The notes: generated by a model not told the origin, from the letters alone. A DNA stretch of 6,803 bases from an uncultured Pseudobdellovibrionaceae bacterium (GCA_937900305.1 CALCCV010000189.1:1-6803), one strand, 5' to 3'; positions 1 to 6,719 are shown, counted from the stretch's first letter. Program-made: numbers and translations.

Positions 1-789
1 AGTCGGCAGATTTTCAATGCACCAATCATAAAATGGGCGGTGGTCTTGAAATTCAAGTGTGCATATGGAATGAGTCACTTTTTCAATCGCATCTGAAAGC
101 GGGTGGGCGTAATCATACATTGGGTAAATCGACCAAGTGGTGCCCGTTTTGTGGTGCGGAACTTTGCGAATTCGGTACAACAGTGGATCACGCAAATTCA
201 TATTCGGAGACTTCATATCAATTTTGGCGCGAACGACGTGGTCACCTTCTTCAAACTCACCGGCCTTCATGCGACGAAATAAATCTAAATTTTCTTCGAC
301 GGAGCGGGTTCGGTAGGGACTGTCTTTTCCGGGCCGTGTGAAATCACCTCGGTACTCACGCAACTCCTCTTCTTTGAGGCTGCAAACGTAGGCCTTGTTT
401 TCACGAATTAAAAGTTCGGCCCAGTCATAGAGCTGTTGAAAATAATCAGAAGCGAAATACAAATAAGAACCCCAGTCGAAACCGAGCCAGCGAATGTCAT
501 TTTTGATCGACTCTACATATTCGACATCTTCGGTTTCAGGATTGGTGTCATCAAAACGCAAGTGACATCGACCTTGATAATCTGCGGCCAAACCAAAGTT
601 CAAACAAATGGATTTGGCGTGACCAATGTGCAGGTAGCCATTTGGTTCCGGCGGAAATCGAGTGACAACTTGGCCGCCATTTTTGCCTGTCGCTATGTCT
701 TTTTCAATGATCTGTTTTAAAAAATTTGGGGCGTCTGTGCTGTTGGCTTTGGCAGCTTTGGAATCCGTTTTTGCATGGCTCATAGTCAT
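1..789 (-). CDS. glnS: Glutaminyl-tRNA synthetase, N-terminal half (cut by window edge)
   Basis: This cytoplasmic class Ic synthetase charges tRNA-Gln with glutamine using ATP. About 263 residues are visible, roughly half of the ~550 usual for the family, and the frame is open to the window edge. Seen directly: RFPPEPNGYLHIGHAKS with the HIGH signature at residues 54-57, RFDDTNPE at 78-85, YVESIKNDI, SPYRTRSVEENL, RAKIDM, IYPMYDYAH near 221-229 and CTLEFQDHR near 243-251. These match E. coli GlnRS almost block for block. D80 and Y225 fall where E. coli has the glutamine-contacting D66 and Y211, arguing for GlnRS rather than the related GluRS. The MSK loop and anticodon-binding barrels lie outside the window. 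Two in-frame ATGs, at 789 and 783, sit behind an AAGGGAAGGTA purine stretch that could serve either. I chose the longer form, but the choice is open. The gene follows trmO by 68 bp on the same strand and may be co-transcribed with it. Confidence 0.97.
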   Translation of the reverse strand, partial: MTMSHAKTDSKAAKANSTDAPNFLKQIIEKDIATGKNGGQVVTRFPPEPNGYLHIGHAKSICLNFGLAADYQGRCHLRFDDTNPETEDVEYVESIKNDIRWLGFDWGSYLYFASDYFQQLYDWAELLIRENKAYVCSLKEEELREYRGDFTRPGKDSPYRTRSVEENLDLFRRMKAGEFEEGDHVVRAKIDMKSPNMNLRDPLLYRIRKVPHHKTGTTWSIYPMYDYAHPLSDAIEKVTHSICTLEFQDHRPFYDWCIENLPT

Positions 790-797
790 TACCTTCC

Positions 798-821
798 CTT
801 GAAACTGCATTTTTTTTCAAG
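798..821 (-). promoter_or_regulatory. Hairpin just upstream of the glnS ribosome-binding site
   Basis: Perfect 7-bp inverted repeat: CTTGAAA at 798-804 and TTTCAAG at 815-821, separated by 10 bases. In glnS mRNA it would end right before the GGGAAGGTA ribosome-binding stretch, with an A-rich loop. The stem is AT-rich and modest. It could be a 5'-UTR structure, an operator, or chance. On the minus strand no U-run follows it, so it is not an intrinsic terminator for trmO. Confidence 0.3.
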
Positions 822-835
822 ATAAATTTCGCGGC

Positions 836-868
836 TGGCGCCAATCTGGCACTGTGATCAGTCAGTGC
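836..868 (-). other. Paired dyads at the trmO 3' end (weak or non-canonical terminator at most)
   Basis: A 6-bp perfect inverted repeat, GCACTG at 849-854 and CAGTGC at 863-868, surrounds the trmO stop codon (858-860, in the loop). It is followed on the minus strand by the 8-bp palindrome TGGCGCCA at 836-843. There is no T-tract downstream of either in the direction of trmO transcription, so I do not call a rho-independent terminator. The pair could stabilise the message end or partly attenuate read-through into glnS. Confidence 0.3.
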
Positions 869-1610
869 TCGACTGCACACTCAGCACCGTAAAGCCACCA
901 TCGCGCAGCTCATACTTCACATCAAAATTCATGATATCAAAACCGTATCGTGATCCCTCGGACTCGCGCAGACCTAGGGGCTTTTGCCGTTTTTGAAACG
1001 CGGGTCGAGGATCCATGGCCAAGAGCTCGACGATTTGCTCGCGCAACTTGCGAGTTCCGTCGGGATCTAAAATTTGCACGTCGGCCTCCGCTGGTTTGCA
1101 AAACGTAATTTTTGCGAGAGTCCATTCGGCCTTAGCCCAGCCCGCGTCGGCCTCGGGAACTGCATCGACAAATGCAAGGTAGGGTTTCAAATCCAAAATA
1201 GGGGTTCCATCGATCAAGTCCAAACCTCCAACGGTGATTTCCGGGCCACCAATGGCCTCAAGGTCCATTCTTTCAATGGTGACCACGGAAATGCCAATCG
1301 GATTTGGTCGATGCGGAGAGCGCGACGCCAACACGCCAACTTTTTTCACACCGCCCAGTCGGGGCGGTCGCACGCTCGGCTTCCAGTCTCGGGCACCGTG
1401 CTGATGAAAAACAAAAATGACCCACAGGTGGCTGAATTGATCCAAAGTTTTAAGAGCGGTTTTTAAATCAGGATCAGAGTCCAGTTTGAGGACGCCGTGG
1501 ACTGATTTGGCCAGGCCTGGTTGCCTGGGAACGGCAAAGCGATCCGCAAACGGAGACTGGACGTATCCAATCGCCGCAAACTGAAAAGATTCGCGCGTTC
1601 GATGTTTCAT
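858..1610 (-). CDS. trmO: tRNA (adenine(37)-N6)-methyltransferase TrmO
   Basis: This cytoplasmic SAM-dependent methyltransferase (TsaA/YaeB/UPF0066 family) converts t6A37 to m6t6A37. In E. coli the known target is tRNA-Thr(GGU). The 250 residues compare with 235 in E. coli. Seen in order: FAVPRQPGL (25-33), FSHLWVIFVFH (59-69), VRPPRLGG (80-87), SPHRPNPIG (98-106), DGTPILDLKPYL (134-145), all hallmark blocks of the N-terminal beta-barrel domain. The C-terminal domain follows, with MDPRPAFQK (199-207) and MNFDVKYEL (227-235). The protein is therefore the full two-domain form, not the short archaeal-like TsaA domain. Its ATG overlaps the ileS stop as ATGA, and no SD site precedes it, so translation probably depends on ribosomes finishing ileS. 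Substrate choice in this organism is inferred from the family. Confidence 0.95.
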   Translation of the reverse strand: MKHRTRESFQFAAIGYVQSPFADRFAVPRQPGLAKSVHGVLKLDSDPDLKTALKTLDQFSHLWVIFVFHQHGARDWKPSVRPPRLGGVKKVGVLASRSPHRPNPIGISVVTIERMDLEAIGGPEITVGGLDLIDGTPILDLKPYLAFVDAVPEADAGWAKAEWTLAKITFCKPAEADVQILDPDGTRKLREQIVELLAMDPRPAFQKRQKPLGLRESEGSRYGFDIMNFDVKYELRDGGFTVLSVQSSTD

Positions 1611-4600
1611 GGCCGAGCGAGAGCCGTGACACCAATTTTCAAAACTTGCCCGTCGATGTCAGAGGTTTCAACTCGTTGCCCCTGGGGCTCTGTGCTGGCC
1701 GGCAAGACCTGCAGCTTGGTGGTCAGCGTCTCGGCGAGCAGCATCTCTTTGTGCGCTTCGATGGCCTCGGTCAAAGGTGTATCGCACGCCAAGGTGAGCT
1801 CAATTCGATCGTCCATCTGAAAATCAGCCGCTTTGCGAGCCATTTGAATTTTTCGCATGATTTCGCGGGCGAGCCCCTCTTGCTCTTGCTCGGGAGTGAC
1901 GGTGGGGTCCACTTCGATCGAAACAACTTGATCCACCGACAGATTGGGGTTGTCGCCTTTTGGACCGCGGCGAATTTCGACGTCAGAGAGTTGGATCTCT
2001 TCTCCTTCGACCATCAAGACCTTGCCTTTTTCGAGATCCAAAAGACTTGAGAGCGGAAGTTTTTGGATGCCAGCCCCTACGGCTTTCATTTTGGCACCTA
2101 GCCGTTTGCCAAGGACAGGAAAGTTTGCCTTAGCCGTGATCTGCACATAGTGATCCTCGTTGGCGTCGTATTTCACCGAACGAAAATTCAATTCATCGAC
2201 GAAATAAGGCTCAAATTTTTTCAAAGTTTCGAGCACGGTGGCGTCGCGATGAATGATCTTCACTTCCCGAAGCGGAATTTTTGCTTTCACTGAGATTTTT
2301 TCGCGGTGGTTGCGACCCAGAGCCACCAAGACGTCCATGGCTCGCACGGCCTCCTCAAGTTCTGGGCGAAGCAGTGCTAAATTGGGCTCGGGAAAGCTCT
2401 CCAGATGAACGCTATCTTGTTTTTTCGGCAAAACCTGAGCGAGGTTTCGATAAGTCACTTCAGACAGGAATGGAGCAAAGGGCGCCATCAATCGAGACAA
2501 GGTGATTAAAACTTCGTGGAGAGTTTCGTAGGCTAAGCGCTTTTCTTCGGGCATGCCAATTTGCCAAAAGTGACTGCGGTTGAAGCGAATGTAAGTGTTC
2601 GTCAAATCTTCGATAAATTGCAACAACTGGGGGACGACGTTGTACAGTCGGTAGGCGTCCATTTCGCGTTGGGTGTTGGCAATCAAGCCATTCAGGCGAG
2701 AGAGCACCCACTGATCTAAAATGTTTGGTGAATTTTTGGCGTCTCCCCGTGGAATAAAACCATCGATGTTCGCATAGTTTGCAAAGAACGCGTAGGAGTT
2801 CCACCAGCGCAATAAAATCTTGCGAACGATGTCAAAAACACCCTTTTCAGAAAACTTCAATTCCTGAGCTTTCACCACCGGAGAGTCAATCATGTACAAG
2901 CGAAGCGCGTCGGCGCCGTGCTGATTGAGAATGCCCATGGGATCAGGATAATTGCGCAAACTCTTAGACATCTTGCGACCGTCTTCGGCCAACACCATGC
3001 CATTCACAACGACGTTGCGAAACGGAGCTTTGTCGAAGAGGGCCGTTCCGATCACCATCAGGGTGTAAAACCAACCCCGAGTTTGATCGAGACCTTCGGC
3101 AATGAAATCTGCAGGGAACGCTTTTTGAAAATCTTCAGCATTCGTTTTGGGAAATCCCCACTGAGCATAGGGCATCGAACCTGATTCAAACCAACAATCC
3201 AAAACGCCTTCGACGCGTTTGAGAGGCGAACGGCCCGTCGGTGATGGAATTGTGATTTTATCGACCACATCGATATGAAGATCAGCAATTTTTTGGCCCG
3301 ATAATTTCTCGAGTTCATCGCGAGAGCCAATGCAAATCACTTCCCCTTCGGCATTTCGCCAAATTGGCAGCGGTGTTCCCCAAAAACGATTGCGAGAGAT
3401 CGCCCAGTCTCGTGCATTTTCAAGCCAGTTGCCGAATCGACCGTCACGCAAATGATCTGGCACCCAGGTGGTTGTTTGATTCGCGATGACCAGTCGGTCT
3501 TTGATTTTTTCGACGGCGACAAACCAGCTCGAAACCGCGCGGTAGATCAGCGGTGTTTCCGAGCGATAACAAAATGGATAGCTATGTTGAATCGTATCTT
3601 GTTTAAAAATGCGGCCGCGTTTTTTTAATTCGGCGATGATGCCTTTGTCGGCCTCTTTCACTCGTTGCCCTTGGTAATCAGGAACTTCGCTGGTGAACAT
3701 GCCATCGTCGTCGATGGGATTTACAATCGGTATTCCTTCACGGGCACAGGCAAAATAATCGTCCTCACCAAACGCGGGAGCCATATGGACAATGCCAGTT
3801 CCACTTTCCACGGTCACGTGAGCAGAGGAAATCACGCGAAAGGCCCCTTTGTCGGCGCGATCTGCAAAATACGAAAACAGGGGTTCGTAGGTGAGATCCA
3901 AAAGATCTTTGCCCTTTACATTCGCAACCACTTCGACCTCTTTGTCGGGATCTTTAAAAGTGGCGGCGAGCAGAGCTTTTGCCAAAATTAAAATGCGGCC
4001 GGAGGAAATCTCGCGCACTTTGACGTAGTCAAAATCGACGCCCACCGCGAGAGCTAAGTTTGATGGCAAAGTCCAAGGCGTGGTCGTCCACGCTAGCAAA
4101 TAGGTGTTTGCATCGTTGACAATCGGGAACATCACGGTGAGTGCCGGATCTTGCACCATCTTGTAATTCAAATTCGCTTCAAAGTTTGACAAGGGGGTTG
4201 AAATTCCGACGGAGTAGGGCACGACTTTGTAGCCTTCGTAGATCAAACCTTTTTTAAAGAGCTCTTGAAACACCCACCACACGCTCTGCATGAAACTAAC
4301 GTCCATGGTGAAGTAAGGATTTTCCATATCCACCCAGCGACCCATGCGGTTGACCGTCGCTTTCCATTCCTCTGAATACCGTTTCACAATTGAGCGGCAG
4401 GCGGCGTTGTAGTTATCAACTCCCATTTTTAAAACATCTTTGCGACTTTCAATTTTATGAACTTTGTTGATTTCATATTCCACGGGTAGACCGTGGCAAT
4501 CCCAACCGAAACGACGTGGGACCGTGTAGCCCTTCATGGTCCAATACCGGGGCACAATGTCTTTGAGTGCGCCCGCGAGCAAATGGCCATAGTGAGGCAA

Positions 4601-4816
4601 GCCAGTGGCGAAGGGGGGGCCATCGTAAAAGCTATAAGTTTTTTTTCCCTTGGCATCTAGCGAGCGTTCAAAAATTTTTTCTCGCTGCCAAAATTCCAGA
4701 ACCGACTCTTCTTGTTTGGGCAATTGGACGTCGGGTCGAACTGCTGAATAAGGGGTATTGGTCAGTTTGGATTTTGGATCAGGCGTCGTCGCTGGAGAAT
4801 CTGTTTTGTTTGTCAT
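1607..4816 (-). CDS. ileS: Isoleucyl-tRNA synthetase, type 2 (eukaryote-like)
   Basis: This cytoplasmic class Ia synthetase charges tRNA-Ile and edits misactivated valine. Seen: GPPFATGLPHYGH with HYGH at 75-78, GWDCHGLPVE (104-113), the CP1 editing domain with AWTTTPWTLPSN (242-253; T244-T246) and GTGIVHMAPAFGEDDY (339-354; D353 matches the editing Asp of E. coli D342), ISRNRFWGTPLPIW (473-486), CWFESGSMPYAQ (541-552), DQTRGWFYT (577-585), KMSKS (615-619), then the anticodon-binding domain (about 697-850) and a long C-terminal domain. The 1069-residue length, the PHYGH form, WWNSYAFF (671-678), the Cys-poor segment VPYSVGISTPLS (199-210) and the lack of a C-terminal zinc finger all fit IleRS2, like eukaryotic cytosolic IleRS, and not the ~930-residue E. 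coli type. The first ~30 residues are a polar extension. The ATG at 4816 has only a weak AGAAG-like SD site; no other start fits before the conserved region begins at about residue 30. No T-box leader is seen. Confidence 0.98.
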   Translation of the reverse strand: MTNKTDSPATTPDPKSKLTNTPYSAVRPDVQLPKQEESVLEFWQREKIFERSLDAKGKKTYSFYDGPPFATGLPHYGHLLAGALKDIVPRYWTMKGYTVPRRFGWDCHGLPVEYEINKVHKIESRKDVLKMGVDNYNAACRSIVKRYSEEWKATVNRMGRWVDMENPYFTMDVSFMQSVWWVFQELFKKGLIYEGYKVVPYSVGISTPLSNFEANLNYKMVQDPALTVMFPIVNDANTYLLAWTTTPWTLPSNLALAVGVDFDYVKVREISSGRILILAKALLAATFKDPDKEVEVVANVKGKDLLDLTYEPLFSYFADRADKGAFRVISSAHVTVESGTGIVHMAPAFGEDDYFACAREGIPIVNPIDDDGMFTSEVPDYQGQRVKEADKGIIAELKKRGRIFKQDTIQHSYPFCYRSETPLIYRAVSSWFVAVEKIKDRLVIANQTTTWVPDHLRDGRFGNWLENARDWAISRNRFWGTPLPIWRNAEGEVICIGSRDELEKLSGQKIADLHIDVVDKITIPSPTGRSPLKRVEGVLDCWFESGSMPYAQWGFPKTNAEDFQKAFPADFIAEGLDQTRGWFYTLMVIGTALFDKAPFRNVVVNGMVLAEDGRKMSKSLRNYPDPMGILNQHGADALRLYMIDSPVVKAQELKFSEKGVFDIVRKILLRWWNSYAFFANYANIDGFIPRGDAKNSPNILDQWVLSRLNGLIANTQREMDAYRLYNVVPQLLQFIEDLTNTYIRFNRSHFWQIGMPEEKRLAYETLHEVLITLSRLMAPFAPFLSEVTYRNLAQVLPKKQDSVHLESFPEPNLALLRPELEEAVRAMDVLVALGRNHREKISVKAKIPLREVKIIHRDATVLETLKKFEPYFVDELNFRSVKYDANEDHYVQITAKANFPVLGKRLGAKMKAVGAGIQKLPLSSLLDLEKGKVLMVEGEEIQLSDVEIRRGPKGDNPNLSVDQVVSIEVDPTVTPEQEQEGLAREIMRKIQMARKAADFQMDDRIELTLACDTPLTEAIEAHKEMLLAETLTTKLQVLPASTEPQGQRVETSDIDGQVLKIGVTALARP

Positions 4817-4908
4817 AGATCTTCTAAACTAACAAAAAGCCCCACAAATGCCCAGTCTCGAGAGGGTGACTCCTCGAAAATGAAGCGCTGCATAGACAGC
4901 CGATGGGT
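4817..4908. other. Intergenic gap upstream of ileS; no clear promoter or terminator
   Basis: These 92 bp separate the envelope gene from ileS. Read on the minus strand they contain a palindromic TCTCGAGA and a GGGGCTTTTTGTT stretch, but I find no GC-rich stem that pairs into the T-run, so no intrinsic terminator is supported. I also find no good -35/-10 pair for ileS. Read-through from the upstream gene, or a weak promoter here, are both possible. Confidence 0.5.
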
Positions 4909-5967
4909 TTAAAAATGAACGTTGATGTCGAGACTGATTCCCATTCGCCCGACGTATCCCTCATCTTCTTGAAAAATCAAATGGGGAAGGACAGCGTAAT
5001 CCAGCATATTTTTGTAGAGTAACTGGTTCCATCCGATGGAAAAACTGTAACCCTCTAGATGATAGTTGGGTTGATTGTTGGAATTGATATAAATATTGTA
5101 CGATAGGGTTTGTGTGTCGGTGATGGCTTCCCCTAGCGAAAATCCGTGGGTGACACTGTAGAGGTGAGACTTTTCTTCGTAGTCGGACTCGTTGATGATG
5201 GTGAACGATTGAACTTTTGAAATCACAAAGTTGAAATTCAAGCCCGTGAAGATGCCCGTGCCCTTTTCGGGAGTCGCGTAAAATTCCAATTTTGGATTGA
5301 CTTCAAATGTCTTCCACTCGGCCACACTTTCAAATCTGAGGGAGTGCGAAACCTTGAGAGGATCTTGCAACTCAATGCGTGGTTGGAATGACGTGCGCAC
5401 ATTTCCCAATTTGCGAAACAATCCGACGGTGGCCCCATAGTTTTGTTCCCTCTGTGCTGCTGGGGTGACTAGATTTTTGCTTTGGGCCCGTCGCTCTTCT
5501 TGTTCATCGTAAGTTGTAAATTTCAAATGCCAGTACTCTTCCAAATTCGGCAAACGAAGATTGGCGCCTAAACCCCAGTTGTTCGAGATCCCTCGGCCGT
5601 CGGTCATCACGGTGGTGTTGGACAGTCGAACGCTGGTCTCGTTGCGGCGATTGGTTAGTTTTTTTCCCGCCAAAAATAAATCCAAACCTTCGGCGGTGCT
5701 GTCGAACCACTCCGAGATCATGATGTTTCCTTGAATCAGACGTTTTTCAATACTCACATCTTTGACGCCGTCCCCATCCTCATCTTCGTCTTGGTCGTCT
5801 TCGAGCATTTCGATGGGCGACTCTTCTTCTGGATTAGGATCAGGCTCTAATTGAAAAATAGGATCTTCCTGGGCTTGCGCGACAGAGCCATGAAGGCCCG
5901 CCCCGGCGAAGATCGTCAGCGCGGTCCAAAAAAATTTGAGGAATTTCAAATGCCCAGTGCTGCTCAA
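4909..5967 (-). CDS. Unassigned exported protein, likely outer-membrane beta-barrel with acidic calcium-loop-like linker
   Basis: I do not recognise the family. With a TTG start at 5967 the protein has 352 residues: a short polar lead, basic K8/K11, a hydrophobic core (about 9-25) and a signal-peptidase I site after AQA (32). An Asp/Glu-rich linker (34-70) ends in DEDGDGVKD (62-70), which has the D-x-D-G-D-G-V-x-D pattern of thrombospondin type 3 calcium loops. The rest (about 80-352) is rich in aromatic and alternating polar/apolar segments and ends in SLDINVHF with a terminal Phe, the usual C-terminal signature of outer-membrane barrels. The TTG is preceded by GAGG at 5-bp spacing. A longer ATG reading from 6105 would put about 52 residues before the signal peptide core and run into the divergent gene, so I reject it. 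Another TTG at 5949 is possible. Function and calcium binding are inference. Confidence 0.8.
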   Translation of the reverse strand: MSSTGHLKFLKFFWTALTIFAGAGLHGSVAQAQEDPIFQLEPDPNPEEESPIEMLEDDQDEDEDGDGVKDVSIEKRLIQGNIMISEWFDSTAEGLDLFLAGKKLTNRRNETSVRLSNTTVMTDGRGISNNWGLGANLRLPNLEEYWHLKFTTYDEQEERRAQSKNLVTPAAQREQNYGATVGLFRKLGNVRTSFQPRIELQDPLKVSHSLRFESVAEWKTFEVNPKLEFYATPEKGTGIFTGLNFNFVISKVQSFTIINESDYEEKSHLYSVTHGFSLGEAITDTQTLSYNIYINSNNQPNYHLEGYSFSIGWNQLLYKNMLDYAVLPHLIFQEDEGYVGRMGISLDINVHF

Positions 5968-5972
5968 TTCAA

Positions 5973-5976
5973 CCTC
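5973..5976 (-). promoter_or_regulatory. Shine-Dalgarno site deciding a TTG start
   Basis: GAGG (minus strand) lies 5 bases before the TTG at 5965-5967. It makes that TTG the best start of the envelope gene, because the only in-frame ATG (6105) lies inside the divergent gene. The alternative TTG at 5949 has only a GGGC preceding it. Confidence 0.6.
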
Positions 5977-6014
5977 AAAAATAATAGGAACCTGAAAGTA
6001 TTCCGGGAAAGAAC

Positions 6015-6045
6015 TTGCGTGAGACCCGCGGTCCCAGAATATACT
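6015..6045 (+). promoter_or_regulatory. Candidate promoter of the small barrel gene, long spacer with central dyad
   Basis: TATACT at 6040-6045 matches five of six bases of the sigma-70 -10 box. TTGCGT at 6015-6020 is a weak -35 (TTG only), at 19-bp spacing. An imperfect dyad, GAGACC-CGC-GGTCCC (6021-6035), fills the spacer. The predicted RNA start near 6051-6053 nearly touches the ATG at 6054. The -10 is moderately supported; the -35 and dyad are tentative. Confidence 0.35.
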
Positions 6046-6053
6046 CTTCACCA

Positions 6054-6701
6054 ATGACAAAGCTGAGAGATTTATTTTTTGTCTGCACTGCGATGGTCTC
6101 CACACTGATTGTGTCGACTCAAGTTTGCGCCTACCTGCCCGAAGAAGGCAAGGTCACGGCTACATTTGGCACATTTGTGAATAGAACTGTTTATCCCGGA
6201 AGCGAGTCGTTTGCCCGAACACCATTCATGGGCGGGTTTGGACTGACTGCGCTTGGCGATGTGAGCGACAAAGGCAGTCTTGAAATTTCAATGATCTATA
6301 TGCGCAAAATGTACGTCGCCGAAGAACGAAGTTTGGTACTGGCGGAAGAGACAGACCTGATGCACATCACGATGGGCTATAGGTGGTGGTTGAATCCTTA
6401 CTTTTCAACCTCGCTCAATTTTTTTTCGGCCTATTCTATGGGGGATACGACGGTTGTGCAAAATGACTTCATCGGCCTGCCTGATGGGCCCACGACTTCG
6501 GCAGAAGATAAAACCGAATACGGCTTGGATCTGTCCTTGACGGGGGAATTGTGGAGCAACCGCAAGTACGCCGTCGTCTCTGATTTGCGCTATTCGTGGG
6601 ATGCCACAAAGAAAAAAGCAGAATTTGGCGACCACGTCGCCCTGATGATCGGGCTTCGTTATCTGGTGCAAAGTGAAAAGCGGGTCGAAAAACGAAACTA
6701 G
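6054..6701 (+). CDS. Unassigned small exported protein, likely outer-membrane beta-barrel
   Basis: The family is not recognised. The 215-residue protein starts with a signal peptide: K3/R5, a hydrophobic core (about 7-21) and a likely signal-peptidase I site after VCA (26). Cys25 is not in a lipobox, so a lipoprotein is unlikely. The mature part alternates short amphipathic strands with loops: GKVTATFGTF (32-41), GSLEISMIYM (74-83), MHITMGYRWWL (103-113), YFSTSLNFFSAY (116-127), YGLDLSLTGEL (156-166), KYAVVSDLRYSW (171-182), HVALMIGLRYL (194-204). This looks like an eight-strand-class small barrel of the OmpW/OmpA-barrel size range, but no family motif confirms it. The charged tail QSEKRVEKRN follows the last strand, so the barrel C-terminus is not the classical terminal Phe. 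I chose the ATG at 6054; an upstream in-frame TTG (6015) would add 13 residues before the signal peptide. No SD precedes the ATG. The gene is divergent from the other envelope gene. Confidence 0.8.
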   Translation: MTKLRDLFFVCTAMVSTLIVSTQVCAYLPEEGKVTATFGTFVNRTVYPGSESFARTPFMGGFGLTALGDVSDKGSLEISMIYMRKMYVAEERSLVLAEETDLMHITMGYRWWLNPYFSTSLNFFSAYSMGDTTVVQNDFIGLPDGPTTSAEDKTEYGLDLSLTGELWSNRKYAVVSDLRYSWDATKKKAEFGDHVALMIGLRYLVQSEKRVEKRN

Positions 6702-6719
6702 GTCGGTCGGTTGGCTGAA

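Larger units (their letters stand above)
5968..6053. promoter_or_regulatory. Divergent promoter region between two envelope genes
   Basis: These 86 bp separate the two start codons and must hold the promoters of both genes, unless transcription enters from outside. For the minus-strand gene two -10-like boxes are visible, TATTAT (5986-5981) and TATATT (6043-6038). The first would place the RNA start about at the SD site and the second has no good -35, so neither is convincing. The plus-strand promoter is listed separately. Confidence 0.5.

Noticed and set aside
33..720. Plus-strand open frames at 33-341 and 436-720.
   Set aside because: They lie antisense to strongly conserved glnS sequence and show no protein-like features.
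1074..2505. Several plus-strand open frames antisense to trmO and ileS (for example 1074-1466, 1646-2050).
   Set aside because: They are shadows of highly conserved genes, with no start signals or recognisable protein character.
4840..4880. Possible rho-independent terminator between the envelope gene and ileS (GGGGCTTTTTG on the minus strand, AGTC/GACT and CGAG/CTCG short arms).
   Set aside because: No stem of useful length pairs directly next to the T-run; only four-base arms with mismatches are found.
4817..4908. T-box or other tRNA-sensing leader upstream of ileS.
   Set aside because: The gap is only 92 bp with no T-box sequence or specifier stem, too short for such a leader.
4845..5958. 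A 12-bp exact direct repeat, CAAATGCCCAGT, at 4845-4856 and 5947-5958.
   Set aside because: In 6.8 kb about one such 12-mer match is expected by chance, and one copy lies inside a coding signal-peptide region.
6054..6131. Lipoprotein signal because of Cys25 in the small barrel protein.
   Set aside because: The residues before the Cys (T-Q-V) do not fit a lipobox; signal peptidase I cleavage after VCA fits better.
6405..6671. Minus-strand open frame of 88 codons inside the small barrel gene.
   Set aside because: It is antisense to a gene with a clear signal peptide and strand pattern; its own translation shows nothing recognisable.
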